A stretch of 64,000 nt of DNA from Phoma sp. XZ068. Lineage: Eukaryota > Ascomycota > Dothideomycetes > Pleosporales > Didymellaceae. The stretch lies in the NCBI GenBank assembly GCA_004835665.1, contig RBKR01000016.1, positions 1,054,001 through 1,118,000 of the forward strand. Reading direction: 5' to 3'. Under the pieces are notes generated by a model. That model worked only from the letters and a program-made list of their open reading frames with translations. It was not told the DNA's origin and ran no database searches. Below are positions 43,601 through 54,904 of the stretch, piece after piece (within the stretch, counting starts at the first letter, position 1; the number at the start of each line of letters is the position of its first letter). Both the position numbers and the translations under genes were made by a program.

Positions 43601-43982
43601 TGAAATGGAGGTGAGGTCTTGTGCGTGTTGAGGACGAGTCAGGAACGAGTGAACGGACGACAACGCACAGCTCCCTGTAACTTCTATTCTAAACGGCCCA
43701 CGTTTTCTGGCGGCGTGCGTTTTCGATGCAAGCCGGGCCAGAGCTCTAAGAGGCGTGGTGTGGGGCTACTGATGCAGTTGGCGTGGCAGGGGTGCCTGGA
43801 TCATGCAGAAGCGTGAGTGTCGGTAGTATGGGGTGAATGGCGTCTGGGCGGGCTCCGATACTCAATATTACTACCCTACCCGCCTTCAAGTCGTACAAGT
43901 AACTTCGTCATCGCAACTCACGTACTTCAAACCCAATTGTCCGACTCGAAATCCGTATACGCAAACTCTCAACACATTCGCC
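40689..43982. other. gene-poor 3.3-kb stretch with a palindrome
   Basis: No convincing gene on either strand; open frames are short and compositionally random. It contains a perfect 9-bp inverted repeat (42149-42157 with 42172-42180, see separate entry). 43880-43982 next to the following gene is A/C-rich and likely its 5'UTR. No transposase-like frame or tRNA was recognised. Confidence 0.4.
42149..42180. repeat. 9-bp perfect inverted repeat with GC-rich loop
   Basis: ACAGGTACC at 42149-42157 and its exact reverse complement GGTACCTGT at 42172-42180, separated by a 14-base loop that includes CCCCGGG. Could form a hairpin or be a dyad protein-binding site. It is not near an assigned gene end. 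Confidence 0.6.
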
Positions 43983-44471
43983 ATGTCAGGCTACGGCACC
44001 TACTACTATTCGCTTCCCACAGAGGCACCAAAACGCTCAAGATCAGGCAGTCGCCGCCCGGCTCTATCACCTTCAACTGTCTCCTCGCCTTGCATCACAA
44101 CACATGCTCCTATTGCTACTCGACGGGACTCTGCCGCATCAGCAACTTCCTCAGGCAGCCCTACCAAAGCCTCAGTCCTGCTCGCAAAAGTAGCCTCCTC
44201 GCCGCCAACACCAAGAGGCGAACTACCGTCACCAATGGCTTCTCCCGAATCAAGGACACACGCAAGCTACTCTCCGGAACGACCTGTGATGTGTAGGACT
44301 GAGAGTGACCGCTACGTCACCCAGTACAAGCAGCAGGGTAAGCCCCAGTCTACATCATTGAGCTTTGAAGTCGTAACTAACGTTCTCTCAGATGGTTACA
44401 TCAGCTTCCCTGACTACGAGAAGTTCTGCCAGAGTCAATACGACCAGCACCACACCGCTGTCAGGACTTGA
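43983..44471 (+). CDS. small Ser/Pro-rich hypothetical protein
   Basis: Exons 43983-44337 and 44392-44471 give 144 residues. The 54-nt intron has a clear donor (GTAAGC), branch (CTAAC) and acceptor (CTCAG) and is open in frame, so a read-through model of equal frame is possible but less likely. The N-terminus is MSGYGTYYYSLP, the middle is Ser/Pro/Arg-rich and disordered (SRSGSRRPALSPST, SSPPTPRGELPSP), and the C-terminus holds an ordered DGYISFPDYEKFCQSQ block. No family recognised; the Tyr-rich N-terminus and ordered tail suggest a conserved fungal protein. Confidence 0.6.
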   Translation: MSGYGTYYYSLPTEAPKRSRSGSRRPALSPSTVSSPCITTHAPIATRRDSAASATSSGSPTKASVLLAKVASSPPTPRGELPSPMASPESRTHASYSPERPVMCRTESDRYVTQYKQQGKPQSTSLSFEVVTNVLSDGYISFPDYEKFCQSQYDQHHTAVRT

Positions 44472-45670
44472 TCGGGCACTGAGACGTTGCGTTCAGAAAG
44501 TGCTTGGAGTTCCAACACAGCACTTACTGACCCCTTCAACTACCAACTTCAACACGACCCTCCTTCCTCCCTCTGATACGAGGCAGGAGACAGGTCAAGC
44601 AGTGCCACTCGCGCACTGCACTCCACCACATGGGGGAATGGTCACAGACGATATCCTCACGTTATGTGAGAGATAATCGCTCTGACTCGACCGGGGACTA
44701 GAAAGAAGCGACTATTAGCTCACGGCAAGTCGCACGTCATTGTGGCAGAGGAAGTGGCCAGGCGGAAGAAGCAAGGCTGGCGTGGGGGGCGATGTTCGTA
44801 TGATAGGCACAGCCACAAGCACTGCGGCCGAGAGCCCTCGTAAGGAAGAAAATTCCAGACGACTCGAAGTGGCTTGGTCAGCTGGATGAAGGCGTGCAGG
44901 TGGAGGCAGTGGGAAGTATTCGGGGTTATTGTGTGTCGAAGACGCTGTTTAGGTAGTAGCGCGTGAGTGCGTGCAGTGGCGAGAGAGAAATTGCGACGGT
45001 GGCAATGGAGCCGAAGACCAATATCAACAGAATTCCATAAATTACAAACTCCCTATGTGTATGTACGACCCTTTCGTGAAGTGGCGTGAGGTGAACTGCA
45101 GGACGGCTAAGTGCAAGAACGACTCTGCCAGGTTTGCTGAGGTCTGGTCGACGTTGGTTGTGGCACCGCGCCAGGGCTGTTGGACAGCCTCAACGCACTG
45201 CAGCGGTTTTCACAGCGACAACAAGTGATTGAATGATGACTGCAAACGATTGAACGATGACAACAAACGATGGCATGTTAATACAATGCATCGTCTGTGC
45301 AAGTACAGGTGGTATGATGGAGACAATAGAGAAAGCAAGGATGCAGTACTCGCAGGCAACCTTCAACGCATCGGCCGTGACGGAGCCAGGTCTTGCGGGC
45401 GACGATGTCCATGCTGTTTGCTCGACAGACACGAAGCTGCACACAAAGCCGCGACATGACAGCCCGAGCAGGCACTCAATTTTCATCTGGCGATGTTGGT
45501 GTTGGTAGGGTGGTGGTGGCAGGCCCCGGTTGCGGTCACGTGCAAACTGCCGAGATTTTTAGCGAGCCGCTTAGCCTGTGTGCGCAACTTTCGAAATACC
45601 CTCTGGCTCCGGCCGACCACGACAGAACTAACCACAGGACCTCGACGCCCACACAACTCTCGTCGCAATC
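44472..45670. other. intergenic region, eS1 promoter
   Basis: About 1.2 kb. Contains a 21-nt imperfect tandem repeat at 45217-45277 (separate entry). 45590-45670 is C/A-rich, probable eS1 5'UTR. No other feature. Confidence 0.4.
45217..45277. repeat. 21-nt imperfect tandem repeat, about 3 copies
   Basis: Units start at 45217, 45238 and 45259: GACAACAAGTGATTGAATGAT, then GACTGCAAACGATTGAACGAT, then a partial third beginning GACAACAAACGAT. It lies about 400 bases upstream of the ribosomal protein eS1 start. Minisatellite or clustered factor sites are both possible. Confidence 0.6.
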
Positions 45671-46556
45671 ATGGCTGTCGGCAAGAACAAGCGTCTCTCA
45701 AAGGGCAAGAAGGGTCTTAAGAAGAAGACCGACACCTTCGCTAAGAAGGACTGGTACAACGTCAAGGCGCCCGGAACTTTCGCGATCAGGGAGTAAGACG
45801 CCCCAGCACACCCGCCGCAGCAGCAATTCGCCATGCCTCAGTATACTGATCATCTGCAGTGTCGGCAAGACTCTTGTCAACCGCACCACCGGTCTGAAGA
45901 ACGCCAACGACGCCCTCAAGGGCAGGATATTCGAGGTTTCGCTCGCCGATCTCCAGAAGGATGAGGACCACTCCTTCCGCAAGGTCAGGCTCCGCGTCGA
46001 CGAGGTCCAGGGCAAGAACTGCCTGACCAACTTCCACGGCCTCGACTTCACCTCCGACAAGCTCCGCTCGCTCGTCCGCAAGTGGCAATCCCTCATCGAG
46101 GCCAACGTCGTTGTCAAGACCACCGACGACTACCTCCTCCGCCTCTTCGCCATCGGCTTCACCAAGCGCAGGCCGAACCAGATCAAGAAGACCACCTACG
46201 CCGCTTCGTCGCAGATCAGGGCGATCCGCAAGAAGATGACTGAGATCATGCAGAGGGAGGCCAGCGCCTGCACTCTGGCTCAGCTCACCCAGAAGCTGAT
46301 CCCCGAGGTCATTGGCCGCGAGATCGAGAAGTCCACCCAGGGCATCTACCCCCTCCAGAACGTACGTTGAAATTTGCTACGCCCACACCAATGCGTTACT
46401 AATCGACAACAGGTCCACGTCCGCAAGGTCAAGCTCATCAAGGCGCCCAAGTTCGATCTTGGTGCCCTCCTCGGTCTGCACGGCGAGTCGAGCGCCAACG
46501 ACTCTGGCGAGAAGGTTGAGCGCGAGTTCAAGGAGACCGTCCTTGAGAATGTTTAA
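45671..46556 (+). CDS. RPS1: 40S ribosomal protein eS1 (S3a/Rps1)
   Basis: Small-subunit protein at the platform near the mRNA exit. Exons 45671-45792, 45860-46361 and 46413-46556 give 255 residues, the usual length. Seen: MAVGKNKRLSKGKKGLKKK at the N-terminus, DWYNVKAPGTF, VGKTLVNRTTG across the first splice, LKGRIFEVSLADLQ, NFHGLDFTSDKLRSLVRKW, RPNQIKKTTYA, and the C-terminal KLIKAPKFDLGALLGLHGE. Introns of 67 and 51 nt with standard sites. Confidence 0.97.
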
Positions 46557-48018
46557 ATGATCATGGTTGATTAGGCTGGGGTTTTCTGGGTCCTTTCAAC
46601 TTCTGCGGCATGATCTGGGCATCCAAGAGGCGCTATGTTTACAATATGAAAGGTTAAACATACCCTTGATGCGTTCCGGTCGCAGTGATGGCGTGCATGG
46701 GTACTGATATCCGCACTTGGTGTTTGCGGGAAAAGTATCACGGAAATGACAATGACAATTCACACCCATCGGCCCCATGCTTTGTCGCTGACCGTGTCGC
46801 CAGTGGACGTACATACAGTAATACCACCGATACCCTTGGAGCCTTTGCGTCTACTTGAAAGTCTTACATTTAGGTTCGTCCACTCTACGTCAATGTCACT
46901 CTTGACTGTCCTTGAACCATATCCATGCACCATTCACGCAGTTCCCCTACATACAGGATTGCGTACTGAGTCACCAGTATTTCTTTAAGTTACTAATGCA
47001 TCAAACACTACTTACAGTTATAATATCAGCATCTATATGTCTGTCAAAAGCTCACTGCACGGACTGGCAAGTCAGAACTACTTCACACAGTCTAGAACGG
47101 ATGACCCTCTACCAAGAAGAAAAGATCATTTTATACGCGTATAATCGGCTTCTCACCATCTCACCGCACCCCAAACTACCTCCTTCATCGCCATACTACC
47201 AGACAGCGTCCGCCGTCTCTTCGACATCACTCTCCTTACCTACTCCACGCTTCAACCCTGGTCACAGTACTCGATACTAACCTCTCGCAACGACACGATA
47301 CAAATCCCCCGCTCGACACCACTCTAGCCCCGGTCATTTCCAATGCACCTGAACGTCATGGCATCGCTGACTAAGCAGATACTGAGTACCTCGCTACGTG
47401 TGCGTGAAGATTAGACTTTATGATCGCACACCATCTCACACCGATACACACACCCAGTCTATTCCCCAATATCCTTTAAGCGACCTAGCAAGGCACGACT
47501 CGTACTGCCGTTGCGGTGTGTCGGGGAAGAGGGGAGCACTATTGGCAGTGCACAGTACACTACGGCGGTGTGATAAGTGACAGATTCGCGGAGCCGGATA
47601 CCGAGCAGACGTTAGTGTCGCGGGGAGACGGAAAGCGAGGTTCTGGAAGGGGGGTGCGTGCTTCACCGCCACTTTGATGTGATGAGGACGTCAGTGCTTG
47701 GGGTAGGGCTGAGAGGATCGATAAGCGATTGAGTTGTGCAAGCATCGAGATTCAGAACTGAATGGGGATTGCTTATCGCGAGGACGGGCCTTTTGGTAGG
47801 TGTTGAAGGGTGATGCGTGGTAATGCGTGGTGATGCGCGATGAGCAAGGAATAGACAAGGCAGCTTAGCCGTACGGAGGATTCCAAGAGGAAATTGTCAT
47901 CAGCGTGCTGCTTGAATTGACATCATCACACGTCTCCGTGGCATCCGGTCAGTTGTTGGTTGTATGAAGTTGATTAAACAAGATATGGTGTTGAGAGTGC
48001 AATCAACGCCTCGGGCCG
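46557..48018. other. 1.5-kb intergenic region with a 10-bp tandem repeat
   Basis: Between the eS1 stop and the stop of the large macrodomain gene, so convergent. 47811-47840 holds three imperfect 10-bp units (TGATGCGTGG, TAATGCGTGG, TGATGCGCGA). Much is C/T-rich (46900-47400). No coding frame or RNA gene recognised. Confidence 0.45.
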
Positions 48019-51000
48019 TCAACGCTTCTTCATCGTCTCCTCCTCATCCTTCGCAAAATGCCGGAGTTCGTCCTCCTTCATATCCCCTGCCAACACCCTG
48101 TCCAAATTCTCTTGACGCAGGTCCCTTTCATCCCTTGCGTCTTTCCCTTTATCTAACCAAGTATGTCCACTGACACCTCTCCTCGCCCTCGAAGTCTCAG
48201 TCCTCCGCAGCCTAAGATCCAAAGTATCTTGTACCCATTGCTTGAGTTCACCACGTCGAAGTATCCTATGGACGACTATGCTGTATCCATCCTCGTGAAA
48301 CTCCTCGTCTGCGTTTGCTAGAACTTGCGGGTCGACGTACGATTTGTCAATGCGCGTCCAACGGGTCGTGGGATCGTACGGGTAAGTAGAAGATTCATCC
48401 AGACTTAAAGACTCGAGGTCAGTGGCGTCTACATTGTCGATGGGCGGATTTGGCGTTTCTTCAAGAGCAGCTGGGAGGACGGGACTTGGTGGCGTGTCTT
48501 GGAACTGAGTTGCATCTCGGATGCTTGCTGATCCTGGTGGCGGCGCTGCTTGAACGGAGCTCGAGCTACCTGGGGTGATGTATTGTCGGGGTAATGGTGT
48601 GTTCCACATTACACCGTCAGGTGCTAGGTGCATCTTACCCTGTTCGGCAAGCTGGTCCAGGGCCAATTCAACGTCTTCCATGTCTTTGTCAAGCGCATCA
48701 GCTACGTCTTTGGCTGCGCAGCCCTTCTCCCCATGAGACGCAGAGTTGAACGTTGCAAAAAATGACAAGATCTGTTGCTCGAGAAGATCCATCTGGAATA
48801 TCAAATCTGTTTTATCTGCCTTGGTGCCAGGATCTGCCGCAGGCGAGGGCGTCTGGCGGGCTCCAACTTCAGTATGGCGTTTTGCAAGAGCGGGGAGCTC
48901 TTGAGGGGGGCGAGAAACTACCCATGTATCTTTGTTGATGGTGTTATGGATATAGTTTTGCTTTGATAGGCTTTCTGTGGCCGATGATATCTCTTCGAGC
49001 GGTCTCTTGAGTGCCGTTGCGATGTCTTTTGTGCTCTGGCCAATGTACGAGCCTGGTCTGGACTTGAGGTCCTCGGTCAAGTGGTACATGACTTGATGCT
49101 CGAGAGCAGTAAGAGTTTCCTGAGAAGGACCTTCTACGGTCAGGTCTTGTGTGGTTGATTGTGGCTCACTCGAGGGAACTACAATGTCCTCGAGTTGGGA
49201 GATTAGGGAAGACTGTTGCTCAGGCGACTCATTGCCGAACCTCGATGCAGCTGCGCTCAGCTTTTGCATCTTGATTTGTAGTGGGCTGAGTTGGTCTTCA
49301 GGATGGGGTTCCGATTCTTTTGTAGACTGCTGGGCAACATCGCGAGACTCGTCTTCTGAATCGGATTCAACTACCGCTTTCGACGAGCTTGTTGTTGCCT
49401 TTGTAGCTGCACGGCTCCCAAAAAGGGTGTCCCAATCCTCGCTGGCTACCATAATGTCTGGATTCGCTCGTTGCAGCATAGCAAGTAGTGCATCCGAATC
49501 GACAAAGTTCTGGCTGACCAGCATAATTTCCTCGTTGTTATCAAATTGCGCAGCAATTGCGCCGTGCACAACTAGTCCGGGTCGACTTCCACGCTTCGTA
49601 ATCTTTGCGGCAGAATCCCAGGTAAACGTCAACAGAGGCTCTTGCGTTGTGGATGGTGCATGAGCTTCATACACATCGATTCTCCCTGATCGGATGAAGA
49701 CAATACATTCACTCGGAGATACTGGACTCCATGTTCGTTCAGATTTTGACCAGACCTCCACAGAAGCTCGTGCTGTTTCGGCGTTGTATATGGTAGGCCC
49801 TGGTGTGTGGTCATCTTGCTCGGACTGGCCTTGGACAACAGTTGAGTATGCCCGATTCGGACTAACAAACGGATGATCACGTCCTTCGTCCCGAGAGCTC
49901 GCCTCTATAAGGCGAAGTAGGGTCATAGATAGCGGATACATGTCCTCTGGCACCTCAAGCCTGATGCTTTGTCTAATCTGCACAGGTCTCGTATACACGA
50001 ATTGATCTGGTCCCATATTCATATACCATTGTAGCGTCTGTGCCAATGGATAGCCGTGCTCACAAAGGGTTTTACCGTCAAGGTAGAGCTGTTCCATTGT
50101 CTTACAAGTAGGGCAGTCTTGAGCGTGTGATTCGAAGCCGATCAGAGCATGCTCCTCGTAAGGGTTGATGGAACGTGACGTGTGAGATACTGGTCGCTTT
50201 CCAGAGCGTGAACTACCCAGATTACGCACCGCATCGCTGATAGAGCCAAAGAGGGTACGCCGAGGAGGAGATATCATTTCAGGAGGTGGCCGTGCGCTGG
50301 TAGGGATGGGGTGCGATGCCGGTAGAGATTTGTCGACTTTTCTGTCAATCGGCGGAAAGTATACAGGAAGAAGGGACTTGTACACGAACTCATCGTTGGA
50401 GGAGTAAACGACGAAGACAATCTTCTCTAGCAGGTTTGTTGGCTCCGCAGTTTCAAGGAAACGGACAACTTCCTCCATGGCTAGAGATGCACAGTCTCTC
50501 CGTGGGTAGTTGAGCATTCCAGTGCCAATTGCTGGTATTGCGATCGAGGTTGCCCGTAGAGACTGAGCTGTGTACAGGATCTCGCGATAGATTTGCCGCA
50601 AGACATCTTTGCTGTTCTTCCTGTACTGTTCCGGGGGGACCACGTGAAGTATGTGTTTGGCCGGCAGTAGGAAACCGGATGTCAGCTTTACATCCCCTTC
50701 CTTGCACACACCAAACTTTGTGCATTCCTCTCGGAGCTCGAAGCCACCTTTGTTGAAGACTTTGCGATCCAGTGTACCCATGCCGGCGAACGTAACATCA
50801 GTGGAGTTGACCATGATAGTAGTCTCCAGCTTGGTGATATCTTCTCTAATCATACAGACCGTGTTGTTGAACAAAGCAGATGGTTGCACCATTGTGGGCT
50901 TCTCCTCCAGCTTATGTGAAGAATAAAGTTGTGCGATTGACGGAACTTGATGTAGTCGCACGATGTCCCGTGACGGAGTGTTAGTTTCGCGCTGAAATTC

Positions 51001-54000
51001 TCTCATGTAGAGGACTTCATCAAGGTGCTCGCGGGCACCTTCAGCATCTTGAGTCTTTTGCTTGGCTTTGAAGCTGTCGAGCCTTAGGCGAATGGGAGTC
51101 ATTTCATCCAATTCGATGCCGTCGCGTGTCAGAATGTCGTCCAGGTATTGAGCAAAGTCTTGACAATCCTCTAAGAATTGTTCAAGGCCACATCCGTGTG
51201 CCATCTTCATGTGATTGTTGTAATCGTACCATAGGCCCTTGTGACTGCGACCTCCAGAGAACGGCATATTCTTGGCTGATTCTGTGAGCTCGGTGATACT
51301 CCCGCAAACAGTCTGCATAACAGAGCAAAGGAGGTTCAGATCGCCCAAACTGCGCTTGAGAGCTTTGCTGCCAATGAGGAGGCCTCTAATCGACGCCAGT
51401 GCGCTGTCTATGCCTTGAAGCTCTGACACAACGCTTGTGGGAAAGTCTGGTATGAAGAGACTGAGCTCTGCAGACAGGTCGCCGCCCACCTTCGACACCT
51501 GAAGCCGTGTTTCTAGCACCTGGGCTGCAAGTGATGCCCGGCTTGCAGATTGCTCGGATGATCTGGCCGCTTCCAGGTCACCATGTGTTGGCGGGAAGAA
51601 CACAGGGAACATATCCATGTAGGCCTGTTCATCTAAAGCGGTTTGAACAACGAAGATGACTCGCTCAAAGGGAGGCTGTTTATGAAAGTCTAAAAACTCT
51701 CGGACTTCTTGAAGCGCTACACGGGCAGCAACTCGTGGTGGAAAGCCGCATCCGCCAGCGCCGAGACAGGGGAAAGCGATAGTCTTAAATCCCGAAATCT
51801 GGGCGATTCTAAGGGAGCTGCGATAGCACTCTGTAAGCATGTTAAATTGACCCATACCCTTTCTAGTAGAGTACTGCGGCCTAGATGCGTGGATGACATG
51901 ATCGCACGGCAAATCGTGGCCACCGGTCAACGCTGCTTGCCCTGACTTCAGTCTTCCTTTCGACTTTGCTTCTTCCGAGAACTTTGGCCCTCCCGCTTTG
52001 TGGATCGAGTGGTTAAGCGTTGTTGCGCCCGTGCCGACCCTCATAGAGCTGTTGGCGCTGTTCACAATTGCATCCACCTTCATTCTTGTGATATCGTAGT
52101 AACAGAAGGATATGATCCCATTGTACGAGTCGTTTGGAGCAAAGCTCTGGTCCCGCTGCAACAGCTTTCGTGATCTGTACATTTGGCGAAGTGTCGGTAT
52201 GTCAGAGACAGATATTATGGCATCTTTCCCTTGGCTTGTCTCTTCATCATCGTATACTATTGAGGTTGAAGATATACTTCTGTTATCGGCGTCTTGTGTG
52301 TTGGACGTGGATTGTCGAGTAGGTGGTTGCGAACGAGCTTCATGCGCGTACGGTACACTGAATTTGAGCTTATTACGGCTGCCTTCAGCACCTTGTTGAA
52401 TCTTAGCTTCAGGATATAGCTTTCTATCGAAAAGTTCCACAGCCTGGGCCGTCCGCATTGCGTTATCGAAGATGGCATGGCCTCTCCACGAGCCATAACG
52501 TTTGAAGAATCGAACGGTCTGAGCGCCCGGCAGAGACAACAAGTAGGCTCTAAAAGTTTCCAAATCTTCCAGATGCTCTTCAATATCGATTGGTTCTGTG
52601 TGACTTTCTCCTTCGCCTTCGTCGTCGGCGCCCTGCTCAACTGCTAGATTCGCTAGTAGCGTGTCCAGTCTGTTTTGGCTTACATCCGGAACTGACAGCA
52701 GGGACTCTTCAGAAAGTAGCGAGTGGCTTGTAGGCGCATCCTGTAAGCCTTGCTCATAGATGAGTGGTTCTTCGTCAATCGGTGACCCTTTTCTCAGATT
52801 TTTCCTCTGCTCTTGCTCGTCTGAAACATCACCAGGGAGTGACATCCCGCTCACATCTTGCGAGGTAGTGCTACCAGATCTGCCCCGACTCGCTACGCTA
52901 CTTGCTCCATCTGCATCTTCTTCGCTGCTGTTGGGTAGAGCAAAAGTAGCAAACCGTTCGAGATGATTAGCCACATGATTTGCAAAATCAGTCATGCCAG
53001 CTGCGTCTGCTGATAGGAAGCAAATAGGACATCTATCGCGCATCTCGACCATAGAAGTCTCGCCGACCTTGACTATAGTATCAAGCTGGCTTTCAGGAAA
53101 GCTGTCAAGATGTTGTTGCCGAAGGTGATCTGCCAGGCCACTTCGTGACCGGTATACAGCTGACGGATGCTCCGGGCACCTCCAGGCTTTGCGATGGCTA
53201 GCTTCGTGGTCGTTCCACTCCCTGCGGCTGCGGAAGAGCTGCTCGGACGCTTCGCAATCTGGGTATGTACAGATGTAAGGTTGTAAGTCCTGGAGCAGAT
53301 GAGTACGCCACGGCCGCCCTCTACCGTAGCGGGCGGGGCAGATAATATAGCAATATGGACATTCAAAGTCTCTTTCTCCGTCTGCAGTCTTTGGCGGAGG
53401 AGGTAGATTCACTCCTTTTCCGTGAATGTCAGTCACCGTGACAGCATAGCTTGTCACAGATTTGGTATCGACAATATCGTCGAGCGATTGATGATGGTGT
53501 GTTGCTTCGGTACCTGAGAGCATTGTTTTACCAGTCTTTTGGCTGGGTGCCTCTTTAGGCACTGGGAATAGTTAGTCTCGCAGATAGAAGCTGGAGGTAG
53601 TAGTTCGCAAGGCACTCGAACGCCCATACGAACTCCGCTGTGAAAGACTTACAAACAGCCAAATGTGACAAATGGACTTCTGTCGTGTTGTGGCGCAAAG
53701 GCGTATTGACTTGTTCCACGATGGGCTCAGCATGAGTCAAATCCTCCTCAAGTATTGTAGACACTGAAAGCTTATCTCGATGGCGTTTCCAGTACTTAAA
53801 CTGTCGACGACGAAGAGTTATGCCATGGGCTAATCGATACACAAGGTAGTCATCATCAATCTGCGCAGTTTCAACGTGAGGTTGCCGTAAATTCCGGAGG
53901 AGCTCCTTAGTATGCTGCTCGTCGTATAGCGCATAAGTGCTTAGTATATCGACACCTGTCTCGGGATCCTTTGGCTGATAAGAAGCTGCTTTTAACGACC

Positions 54001-54505
54001 TTGACCGGATAGTAGGCGTTCTGATGCGGACACTCAGCTTGTAGAGGTTGTCAATAATGTCGACAACCTCTTCATAGCGCATTGTCAACTCTTGCTTTGA
54101 GACACCAGCTTCCTCGTCTTCATCATCCTCGCTGAAGAAATCATCATCATCTTCATCGTCCCCGTCTTTCTCTTCGCTTGAATCCGGTTTCGGTTGATCT
54201 TCGTAAGGCAAGCGAGCCCCAGAGACGATTGCGAATGCTTCATCGAGGTTCTGGTTGAGCTCCTCCAGGAATTTCAGGGCGTTTCCCGAGAGCAGAGGCG
54301 AGTCACGGAGGCGATAGTCGAGAGAACTGTGGCCCTTCTGCAAAGCCCCTAAGTTCCCCGACCAGACTCTGAACCTACCAAACTCATCCTCTAGGGCTTC
54401 TTGATCGATTTGCTCATTCCGCTTGCCGTCGCTCGTGACAAGGGCATTTGTCAGAACTTGGAAGCTGCGAACGTTCGACGCCGTAGCAAGTCGAATTGCC
54501 GTCAT
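48019..54505 (-). CDS. acuF-type zinc-finger / double macrodomain / winged-helix protein
   Basis: Two exons, 54505-53653 and 53561-48019, joined by a 91-nt intron (donor GTAAGT, branch CTAAC, acceptor CCCAG), give 2,131 residues. Order, with approximate residues: acuF-type N-terminal domain (1-250; EFGRFRVWSGNLGA, RYEEVVDIIDNLYKLSVRIR, LRRRQFKYWKRHRDKLS, acidic run 111-133); C2H2 block 345-495 (C352/C355; C382, C387, H403, H407; C413...H435; C462, C465, H480, H484); macrodomain 1, 764-944; helical region 964-1144; macrodomain 2, 1184-1356; PH-like strands 1547-1654; winged-helix-like segments 1766-1837 and 1876-1940; tail 2018-2131 (RWTRIDKSYVDPQVLANADE). Function unknown; sensing or binding of ADP-ribose and nucleic acid is inferred. 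Divergent from the DUF7580-type gene. Confidence 0.85.
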
Positions 54506-54904
54506 GATGCTGCCACCGCATGCTTAGATTCTTAGACGCTGAGATGAAGGGTTTCTGGAGCCTGGAGGCTGTCGCAATATCCAGGTCGTGGGGCGTCGAC
54601 AAGACTAATCCGATTCAGGTTGGGATGAGGCGGTGCTGAAGATCACGACGAACGGGTGGATTCTTGTTATAAGCATCGCTTTGCGAAGCCTGCGTTTATG
54701 TCTTACCTGGAGGCTGAAGGTCTCGTTAGGCAGCGTTGAACCGCTAAGAAGGCTGGTGCGTACGTGATAGCCTTCAGGGCTCGAGTGTCACCGCGACTCA
54801 GAGCCCCGCGTTGGCTCCATCTCGACATCACCAACTTACCATGACGCAGCACTGTTTACATCACGACAACTTCCAGGCTCCTGGATTGCAGGTAAACTGC
54901 GCAA
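54506..54904. promoter_or_regulatory. shared divergent promoter of the macrodomain and DUF7580-type genes
   Basis: 399 bases between the two ATGs. It must drive both genes, so they may be co-regulated. An open frame on the minus strand (54602-54414) overlaps it but runs in a different frame from the gene and is not favoured as its start. Confidence 0.55.

Noticed and set aside
40689..43982. Transposon or helicase remnant in the gene-poor stretch
   Set aside because: No long broken coding frame, terminal inverted repeats or target duplication seen beyond the isolated 9-bp palindrome.
48592..48790. Calling the second winged helix a Z-alpha (Z-DNA/Z-RNA binding) domain
   Set aside because: The wing tryptophan is kept, but the recognition-helix Asn and Tyr positions are Glu and Asp; evidence is insufficient.
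54414..54602. Alternative upstream start for the macrodomain gene at 54602
   Set aside because: It is in another frame and would need an extra intron with no clear sites; 54505 gives an uninterrupted plausible N-terminus.
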